From Cladochytrium replicatum (lineage: Eukaryota; Chytridiomycota; Chytridiomycetes; Cladochytriales; Cladochytriaceae): DNA of 64,000 nt. The notes beneath the pieces are model-generated. The model was not told the DNA's origin and did not search any database. It saw nothing but the letters and a program-made list of their open reading frames with translations. The position numbers and the translations under genes were made by a program. Positions 55,292 through 64,000 of this stretch are shown here, one piece after another (the first letter of the stretch is position 1; the number at the start of each line of letters is the position of its first letter). Location of the stretch: assembly GCA_025526935.1 (NCBI GenBank), contig JAHLKD010000006.1, positions 405,001-469,000 on the forward strand, given 5' to 3'.

Positions 55292-58200
55292 ATGGGTGAA
55301 AACCAACCCGTTATGTTGAAGGAAGTGGTGGAGGAAAAATTGCTGAAGGAGCTGAAGGACCGCCCTTCCGATGTGAATCAACTGCCCCCAAAACGCAAAG
55401 AAATCAACCCAAACTTCTTCGAGTTTCTCTTCCTGACATGGATGGAACCACTGTTCCGCCTCGGCTCCAAGAAGCCTCTGGAGCAGGCAGACTTGATGGA
55501 CCTAAATCCTGCTGATCGATCAAGAAGGTAACGATGCACTGCAATGTCCCATCGACGGAAACTCAAACTGAACTCTTCATAGCGTCGCACATGTCTTAGA
55601 TCCATACTGGAAAAAGGTTTCAAAATACCTGGAGAACCCGATGGAGAACAAGCGACCAAGCTTTGTCAGCCTTGTTTTGTGGCATTTCAGATGGAAGGCG
55701 TACGCACCGTGATGTTAGGCAATCTTGTTTCTCATCTTGTCGTTCAGGTTCATTTGGTTTTTCTGCTCTTCTCTTTCCGTTGCAAGCTTCATGATGACCC
55801 CGGTTCTTCTGAGAGAGCTTCTCGCTTACCTTCTCGCAAAGTCGGATGCTGAAAGGGCCACACTTACGATCAATAGCGGCATCGGCATTGCTGTCATTCT
55901 TTTTCTTGCGCAAATCGTCGGAGCAGTTGCCAAAGTGTCCTCCCAGCAGATGTCAAGAGATGCGGCACTAAGGCTTCGCACCATGCTTATTGGTGCCATT
56001 TATGATAAGAGCCTTCGAATCAACGGTGATAGCGCACAAACCTTTACACAAGGGCAAATCTTGAACATGGTACGGTTACTGTGATAGAGCGACTGCATAC
56101 ATTAATCGTCCCTTTTTTGGATCAGGTTAACGTGGATACCGATCAAATCATTTTCTTTATTCTTGGTACAGACCTTGTCGGTATCCCGGTTCAAGTGATT
56201 GTGTCCATCTATCTGCTGCACGTTTACCTTGGGACTGCTATTTGGGCTGGTGTTGGAACGCTATTAGGGGTCATGCTACTTCAAATGGGATTCATCGTTT
56301 TGCTCACGAAGTATGAAGGCGCACTGCTTGCTGCAAGTGATAAACGTCTGAAGCTTGTCCGGGAGTTGCTCTATGGTGAGCGAATCGAGTCTCATATCCT
56401 GCGCTACGCATTAAAACGCCAAATTTAGCTATGAAAGTTGTCAAGTTTCGGGCTTGGGAAGAGCTCTTTGAAAAGAAAGTTGACGGACTTCGTGGTGTAC
56501 AAGTCGATTATCTGAAGAAGAACAACTTGATGTTGATCGTATTCGCAACATTGGGTCAAATTACGCCTGTTATTATGCCGATCGTTTCGTTCATTGCATA
56601 CCAGAATCTCACCGGTTCACTTAATCCGGTCATCGTATATCCAGGTACAACCTTCTCACAGCTACAAGAAAGCATGCTGATGTCTGATCTCAGCCCTCAC
56701 ACTTTTTACGAGTCTGTTTGGGCCCTTGATCGAACTCCCTCAGATCATTCCCAATGCGATCAACATGGCTGTGAGTTGGAAGCGTATCTCGTCGTTCCTG
56801 GCAACACCTGAGAGCGAGCCGATCCAATATACCGACTTCGTCTCTTCGGAAGGTGTTTCTGGTGCAAAATTATCTCTACCGCTCGATCCTGATGTCGTCG
56901 TGTCTATTTCTGGGGCAAGCTTCAAATGGCCCTTGCCTAAAACATCAGCGGATGATAAAAAGAAGGGCAAGCGGAAACAAAAGTCGACGGTGGAAGCAAA
57001 AGTTGAAACCGATGCCAATAATGGAGGCTCTGGGACTTCATCAGAGACTGCTTTGAGCGAAAATGAAGCGATGCGCTCTGAGAAGCACTCCTTGTTTGGA
57101 AAGAAACAGGACCCTCTCATCAAACTTTTGTCGGCCGAACCTTTCCTGAACAATATTGATATTGCAATTAAGCGAGGTTCTCTGACAGCGGTTGTCGGTG
57201 CGGTTGGTGCAGGAAAGAGTTCGCTGCTTAGTGCCATTATTGGGGAGATGGAAAAAGCGTCTGGCTCGTTGGCTTTAGGGGGTAAAATTGCCTATTGTGC
57301 ACAGCAGCCGTGGACACTATCGGATACACTACGTGGAAATATTTGGTATAATCGAACAAGCGGATGCACCACTATTCAATCTGATTGTTATTGCAGCTTC
57401 TTCAGGGAATACGATGAGACCAAGATGAACACTGCGCTTGATGTGTGCTCACTAAGGCGTGATCTTGCTGATTTCCCAGTAAATACTATGGCAATGAGTT
57501 CAGTGCTCAGAATTTGATTCGTTTAACGATTTACAGGGTGGTGAACTAACCGAAATCGGCGAGAAAGGTATTTTTTCGACGTAAATTGCTCGTGCGTTCT
57601 GCTCCTAACATTTATATTATTAGGCGTCAATTTGTCCGGCGGACAGAAGGCTCGAGTTGCACTTGCTCGAGCAATTTACGCAGGAGAAGGCGAACCCGAT
57701 GAAGACGTCGCAGACATTTACCTTCTCGACGACCCCATCAGCGCTCTCGACGCCCATGTTGGTGTCCAAGTATTCCAGGACTGCATTCTGGAGCACCTGG
57801 TCCAACGACGTCACAAGACTGTCATTCTCGTTACTCATCAGCTTCATCTCCTTCGATTTTGTGATCGTGTTATTGTCATGGACCACGGCAGCATTGTCGA
57901 AGACGGCACTGTTGACTCGTTGATGGAGGCAAAGGATCCTGAAGGTAACCCCGGTCACCTGGCAGAAATGATGAAGAACTATACTGTCGGCCAACAAGAC
58001 AAGCGAAAGGAAAAGGAGAAGCAGAAGGTTGTCATCGAAGACGCGGATGGCGAACAGGATGGGATCGTCACGGAAGAAGAGGAGGAGGAGAAAGAGAAGG
58101 ATGAGGAGGAGAAGAAGCGTATCGGCGGTTTGATCGAAGAAGAGGATCGAGAGCATGGGGCTGTTCGGTGGTCCGTCTATACAGCGTATGCAAAGGCAGG

Positions 58201-60380
58201 AGGCGGATGGACGCTCTTCGGGACAGGAATTCTGCTCGCAGTGCTTATGGAGGTTGCTGCGGTTGGAGCGAACGTTTGGCTTTCATATTGGATTGGTGGC
58301 CTGACTAATCTGGACACTTTGACCAACCTCGCAATTTATTCTTCTCTAGGCGGTGCGCAAGCCCTCTTTCTGCGTAAGTGATTTCGCAAACATGTGGAGT
58401 GTTGCTGATCTTCAATCGTAGTGTTGCTCAATGTCGTGATGCTCGTGATCAGTATTGTCGCTGCGATTTACTTCCACAAAGCTGCTTTGATACATATGCT
58501 GAACTCCCCAATGTCCTTCTTCGATGCCAACCCCATTGGGCGAATTATGAATCGATTCTCTCGAGATGTCACGGCGATCGATCAGCGCCTCATTTTTGTC
58601 ATGTTTTTGTTCACTCTTGGTGCTTCGGGTCTCCTCGGCTCCTTGGTTGGTATATGCTTTGCATCACCGATCATGCTTGGTACCTAGCAATTGGAATCCT
58701 GCTGATTATTTGAGACTCATGAAACCCATTTAGCTGTTATTTTCCCCATTGCGGCAGTTTACTGGTTCTTGCTCAACTACTACCGCAGTACACTCCGTGA
58801 ACTCAAGCGTTTGGACTCTAATGCTCGCTCTCCGGTGAGTATCGATGTCTAGACCTTAACCACACGGCTGATTATCATGCTCTATTGCCAAGCTCTACTC
58901 TCATATTTCCGAAACACTCGCTGGCGTCATGTCGGTATGTTTAAACTTTCCCGTATCAATTTCTTGGCGCTAATCTGCCTGCCTTAAATAGGTCCGTGCA
59001 TACGGTGCTGAGGCTCGCTTTGTAGAAAAGGAACGGGACCTTATGGACTTCTCAACCGAGCCCCTTTTCCTACGATGGAGTTCAGCTGGCTGGATCGCGA
59101 TTCGAATCTCCATCCTCGCTTCCTTGATCACCTTGGTGCTAGCCATCATCGGCCTTTACTCCGGCGGGACCGGCACAGCCTTTATCGGTCTCGGACTGTC
59201 TTACGCCGTCACCATTACCGAACAGATTGGCACCGTGCTTGAAGCACTTGCCATGCTCGAAACCGAGATGAACGCCGTTGAGCGTATGGTGCACTACGCT
59301 CAAAACCTTCCCCAGGAACGTGCAAGACGCCTCGAAACTGACCCCGACGTGTCTGAGTGGCCAAAGAGAGGCGCAATCAGCTTTGTGAACCTCGAGTTGC
59401 GGTACGAGAGCAGGCCGGATACGGCAGTGATCAAGGATCTGAGTGCGGATATTCGCCCCGGTGAGCGCGTCGCGTTGGTTGGACGCACGGGCTCCGGAAA
59501 GAGCTCTCTTGTTACTGCGATGTTCCGCATCATAGAGTCCTCCAGAGGGAGCGTAGTTATCGATGGACGTGATATCAGCGATCTCGGTTTGTACACTCTC
59601 CGAAGCCGGATGCAAATTATCCCGCAAGGTAACAAGAATATGCTGGAACGCTGAAGACCTGATTGCCAAACAAACCCTCTTCCTACAGAGCCTGTGCTTT
59701 TCGAAGGGACGATTCGAACAAATCTTGATTTGGAGGACGAGCTTGCTGACGATGATATCTGGAATGGGCTGGAGCAAGTTGGATTGAAGGCCTACGTCCT
59801 GAAGCAAGAGAAGAAGCTGGACGCCCCAATCACCGAAGGAGGAGAAAACTTGAGCGTTGGGCAGCGTCAGCTCATGTGTCTGGCTCGTGCTATTCTTAAG
59901 AAGCCCCGTATTCTCGTAATGGATGAAGGTCAGTCTCTTTACATGGCTTGCTCAACGATTTACGTGCTCAAAGTTAACCTTTTTGGCCGATATAGCAACG
60001 GCATCGGTGGACACAAAAGCCGATAAGCTTATCCAAGAATCCATTGAGACGCACTTCCGTGAGACGACTGTAATTTCCATTGCGCACCGTTTGAACACAA
60101 TCGCTGGGTTTGATCGGGTCATGTATGCTCACAAACGACTGGCATGAACCTACCAACCGCTAATTGCTGTATTTTTAGGGTACTGGACGGTGGCAATCTG
60201 ATCGAATTTGATTCTCCCCACACACTTCTCAAAAATCCCGCGTCACTATTCACCAGTCTGGTGGATGCCACAGGAAAGGAGAACGCACAGGTTCTCCGTA
60301 AAATTGCCTCAGATAAGGAACGTGAGCGTCAGGACAACGCTGAGAAATCAGGATTGAATTCGCAAGACCCAGTGCTGTAA
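55292..60380 (+). CDS. ABC transporter, subfamily C (MRP-like), full-length
   Basis: About 14 exons with all junctions I checked in frame give roughly 1,400 residues. The order is N-terminal linker (FFEFLFLTWMEPLFRLGSKK), membrane domain 1, NBD1 with Walker A VGAVGAGKSSLLSAIIGEME, signature VNLSGGQKARVALARAIY, Walker B IYLLDDPISALDAHVG and H-loop LVTHQLHLL. An acidic linker of nearly all Glu/Lys (around 58060-58120) follows, then membrane domain 2 (MSFFDANPIGRIMNRFSRDV) and NBD2 with Walker A VGRTGSGKSSLVTAMFRIIE, signature NLSVGQRQLMCLARAIL, Walker B LVMDEATASVDTKAD and H-loop IAHRLNT. No TMD0 is present, so it is of the short ABCC type (ABCC4/5-like). Such pumps export organic anions and drug conjugates from the cell or into vacuoles. 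The substrate is unknown. Confidence 0.92.
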
Positions 60381-61433
60381 CTTTTGTTACCCGCTCTTTC
60401 TCACTTTTGGACGTTTATCGTTTTGCACCTTCATTCACTACTGCATTGTTGGATTGCTATTTCGCAAAATCGTTCTTCGCTCGATCTTTAAGCTATGTGA
60501 CATGCATCAAAAAATATTAAATTGGACGGCTCTTAAGTTTGTGCACGCAATTCATGATCCATGTCGCAACGAGCCAAGCTCCGAAAACAAAACCGCGGGT
60601 TGATGATATGTGAAACGAAAGCGGAAATGTGGACGTGATCGATTCGTGTTTTCACAGTGGATTGAAGGTGGCGTGGACTCCAGCCCTGGCGAGAAAGGGC
60701 ATGTTGCTTCTTACCTAGTGTTGAAGTTGGCATGCTCGAATGATGGCAACAGAGCGGGTCTTCGCTATTGGTACACCTCTCCAGCCATGGATATCACCAG
60801 CAAGAACGAATTGTCTTAACTTGCAGAACGGATGGAAGTCAAGCACTGGAACTCTAGTGAACAATGGGCCTCGGATAGGTCGAGCGATGATGGACTCGTG
60901 AAGGTTCTCGAGTGGTGGAGAACAAGTGCACTAGTGGTGGGAAGATTATATGTGTGGAGCCGGTAAAAGGTGGGTGGGCAAGTGGACTTTATTGCAATAA
61001 TGGCGAGAATCAAATGGTCTGACTTCACGGGACATAATCACTAACCAAAACCGGAAGCGGATGTGACTTAAAGGCTTGATTTGTTTTGTTGTGTTCTCCG
61101 TTACTCGGCAATAAAGCCTGGCTATGTTCAGTACCAATATAAATCAAGCACGACAATCTCCCCCTTTGCATTCGGCAAGTCTCCGCGAATTGCTTCCATC
61201 GCTGCTATTTCACACCAATGGCTTGAACCTTTTAAAATGAGCCGATCGCAGTTCGCAGCTACGACCGCCAATTTGATTCAAATATGGGCAATATGCTCAA
61301 ATATGATTGCTTTTACGATGACTTTACTTGCTGGTTTGCGTTGGCGAACACAAACAACAACCTGAATAAAATTAATATGGTAGTTTGATTTAAGATTATC
61401 GTCCTGAGCAATATGCAGATTTGGCGCTAGGTG

Positions 61434-61503
61434 TTAGCTGTGAAATTGAGGGAAAGCGGTTTGTTTGCTTTTACAAACCGCTTTCCCTCAATTTCACAGC
61501 TAA
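61434..61503. repeat. Perfect inverted repeat, 31-bp arms with 8-nt loop
   Basis: Left arm 61434-61464 (ttagctgtgaaattgaggga then aagcggtttgt), loop ttgctttt at 61465-61472, right arm 61473-61503, the exact reverse complement of the left arm. The pairing does not extend beyond the arms (G opposite G on both sides). It lies in gene-poor DNA about 1 kb after the ABC transporter. A fold-back element, a hairpin RNA precursor, or an old insertion footprint are all possible. No flanking duplication is obvious. Confidence 0.9.
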
Positions 61504-63395
61504 GGAGACGGGCGTTATTTCGTTGTTTCATATATAGATCTAAAGAGAATCTGTCCGCTGTAGCAGGAAGATTGGCCAGTGCGCTTGTGAAGGCGTTTCC
61601 AATCGTATGAAGCTTTTCTGGATCAACGAGTGAAACTCAAATCAGATAAATTGTGTTTCTAACGCTCATTATCCATTTTTGTGTTGGTAAATCAGCTGGT
61701 TTCTAATTCTTCAGCGATGTTGCTTCTGCATTCGGTTCTTCTGTTTCGCATGTTTTTCTAGGAAAAATGGATCATTAAAAAAGCCTTGGCCGCCGGTTTT
61801 CTGATTTTCGGAATTTTTATCGCCCCTACTATACTATTCTTATATTTTAAGAATGTAAGAATCCCATTGAAGCTATGGCACATTTGGAAAATTCAATGAA
61901 CATTTTCCACCAGAACAGAAAAGCATTCCAACAACTTTCGTACTGTTGCTGTTTCAGTGATTCATATTTAGTGTATAATTTGGAAGGATTGGGGGAGATC
62001 TCTGACAACTTTTTGATAATCGACAGGGCGGCCATCTACCATTCCTTGCAAAACACGTTGCATACCTTGTTGATGTGGACAGGATTCGACACGCTTTTAA
62101 TCAGTTTTTCCGTATATTTTACCAATCACTTTTCCAGATGTAGTATTCTTTCTCATTGTTGGAGACCCAATGGTAAATGAGTAATACATTCATTCATTGT
62201 AGGGAAAATTATGGCATTCTGGTGTCTAATGGATCAGTGGTTTTGCTGGACATGGAAAGATGGGCTGGGGCCCCAAATTGTAATGTCTCCCAATCAACAA
62301 CAAAACACCGAAAGGACACACGCCCCTCCATAACTCACTAGGCTTGCTGATTTTACCCTACCGTGTGTATTCCGACTTGTTCCCATTGACTTAACAAAAG
62401 GGATGCTTGGTGGAAAAAGATAATCAAAATAGCTTTGCCAACACATTTGGCGCAAACTTTGTAAGATTGCTGATCTGTTGAATGGAGAGCGTGCTTTTAT
62501 CTGAAAATGCGAGACCTGATTGCTACAAACAGTACTCCCAAGCTTCGCAAGGAATCCAAGCCTTCGGCTGCCTTCAAAGACTTTTGGATCGCCTCGTGTG
62601 CTGATCGGTCTATATCTTATGCCGGAGTCAGAATTTTAGTAATCTGAAAGAGAGAGCTGAGGGGATTCCTTTGGCAGATTCCATTTTCGGAATTTCTTCA
62701 CGGTTCAGAATAGAAATGTATGCTGTTTTCAGGCCGCAATGTTTCAGTGATTCGAGTTTTCCGTTTAATACAGGGGAGAGCTCTTACGGTCTTCAAGAGT
62801 GCACTGTGGCCTTTATTTGAAATTTTTTTTATATTTCTTCTGTTATTCTGTGTCGTGGTGACATTTCCATAGGCACAGACCATCCGACACCCTTTCGTCC
62901 CACTGCCCAATGCCTAACTATCAAATAATAAATTGCCGCAGCGTCACCTCCTGCTCTTCCCCGGCTTTAAAGACGTTAGCGCGTTGTAATATACACGATT
63001 GCAAACTTTCTCTGATTGTGTTGCCAAACTGGGATGGCTGGTCCATTGACTATACACCAACTGGCCGAAGGATGAGAGTTTCAACCTTGAGATCAGCTGG
63101 AGAAATTAAGCTGACATCTCCATGAGAAAATGTTACATCCTTTTGGCCAACCATAGCCATTGAGGTATGATGAAGAACAACTCAAGCTCTTGATGAAGAG
63201 GGATCAGCTTACCCCGAGAGACAAAATGAAATGTTGCAAAAGTAAGCTTCAACCGTTTATTCAAATGTTAACCACATATTAGAGTAGGTGGCCCTAATCT
63301 TCAAACCCGTCAAACGTGCACTCTGGTCAAATGTGCTACAGCAAAAAATCAATACACACATAACCACACTCCTCAATGCACAGAGCTAGCAGAGA

Positions 63396-64000
63396 TTGAG
63401 ATGTTATCAGCACTGCACTGCTCCAAATCATCAGCAATCAAGCTCCAAACTGGCAAATGGCAGGACAACGTCGCCCCTGATCTACTCAAAACAGCAACAG
63501 GTAGAACAGCCCCCCAGTGCAACAAAACCAAACCGCCAGATCATCACCAACATCATCCACCATGTCCAACCTGAAGGGCAAGAAGATTATCCCTTAGACT
63601 GATGGATCTGGATTGCTGGGCATGCAAATCAGAAAATTGCCACTACCTATGGTCTCTGCTCATTTCTCGACAAAGACAAGGAAATCCCTGGAATCAATGA
63701 TAATGGCACGCTGGACTGAGCAAAAATCAACTTCATCCCTGTTGAAGAGCACTTTGTTCACCAATGCAACTCGACTTCTGTTATTTATCCAGGAATCCTT
63801 GCCGCCTGACACCAATGAGGCCCAATATGCCGAATGGTACCATGTGGGCAAAATGTCCGGTCATTGTCCACATGGCCTGCTTCCTTTGGTCCAGCCGATG
63901 TGGCCGGAGCGAACGCGCAATCCGATTTCAGCTAGAAGTCCTGCCTTCTTAAACTTGTGGGTGAGTCACTTGCGGTCAAAATAGACTGGTCATCGGATTC
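63396..64000 (+). other. Stop-ridden coding-like relic
   Basis: Polar, Gln/Pro/Thr-rich sequence is followed by a stretch readable as WIAGHANQKIATTYGLCSFL and AKINFIPVEEHFVHQ in one frame, with stop codons between pieces and frame changes. It continues to the window edge. It could be a decayed gene or retroelement, but no domain is recognised. Confidence 0.25.

Larger units (their letters stand above)
60381..64000. other. Gene-poor interval with a hairpin and a possible relic
   Basis: Stops are frequent in all frames. The only structures I can support are the perfect hairpin at 61434-61503 and the coding-like but stop-ridden piece after 63396. No RNA gene or element end was found. Short open frames such as the one at 61875-62180 have no coding character. 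Confidence 0.5.

Noticed and set aside
60610-60819. Small ORF after the ABC transporter
   Set aside because: Short, no coding character, and lies in probable 3' flanking sequence.
1-64000. tRNA, rRNA and CRISPR-like arrays
   Set aside because: No cloverleaf with a proper T-arm and acceptor stem was seen by eye. TTCGAAC at 53085 has no matching arms. No spaced repeat array exists. A tRNAscan run would be decisive.
63396-64000. LTR or LINE element at the right edge
   Set aside because: No reverse transcriptase, integrase or terminal repeat is visible. The fragment is too short to classify.

Overview
This window is nuclear DNA of an early-diverging, probably flagellated (chytrid-type) fungus. 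The evidence is many short GT-AG introns of about 40-100 bp, a fungal CBM1 cellulose-binding module, fungal-type domain architectures, two mitochondrial complex I subunits, and several genes that are common in animals and early-diverging fungi but rare in yeasts and moulds: a cobalamin-trafficking MMADHC (CblD) homologue, a RAD51AP1-like protein, XRCC2, and a prenylated INPP5E-like 5-phosphatase. I could not assign a genus. Coordinates of spliced genes were worked out by hand by finding splice sites that keep the reading frame. Layout: 0.3-3.9 kb holds a broken WD40/inositol 5-phosphatase gene. At 4.1-5.2 kb there are possible tiny minus-strand exons. At 5.5-6.7 kb lies a LisH-CTLH subunit of the CTLH/GID ubiquitin ligase type, and at 6.7-8.9 kb an intact second 5-phosphatase ending in a CaaX box. 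9-11 kb is gene-poor. 11-15.2 kb holds a putative tail-anchored protein, a secreted Cip1-like protein with a C-terminal CBM1, and NDUFV1. 15.2-17.1 kb has only fragmentary coding signal. 17.1-26.7 kb holds a SMYD-like SET/MYND protein, NDUFS5, MMADHC, an unknown protein, a bZIP factor and a 909-residue protein of unknown function. 26.8-29 kb holds a decayed DEAD-box helicase of the Spb4/DDX55 type. 29.2-33 kb holds a head-to-head pair about 100 bp apart: a double B-box protein with a PARP-like N-terminal region (minus) and a RAD51AP1-like protein (plus). 33-35 kb is a frameshifted PPR-like gene. 35-35.9 kb is a TXNDC9-like protein and 37.5-40.4 kb a complete PGAP1/Bst1 GPI inositol deacylase. 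40.7-42.4 kb is a mitochondrial carrier with a stop codon and a frameshift. 42.6-49.2 kb is a tight minus-strand trio: an unknown protein, XRCC2 and an arrestin-like protein. 49.4-52.4 kb is a tandem pair of alpha/beta hydrolases. 55.3-60.4 kb is a full ABCC-type transporter. 60.4-64 kb is almost gene-free but contains a perfect 31-bp hairpin. Two themes stand out. First, RAD51AP1-like and XRCC2 are both homologous-recombination factors, and the RAD51AP1-like gene shares a roughly 100-bp upstream region with a PARP-like/B-box gene. Second, at least four genes from conserved families are visibly decayed while neighbouring genes with up to 13 introns splice without any frame error. That suggests redundant copies rather than poor sequence alone, but I cannot exclude local assembly error.
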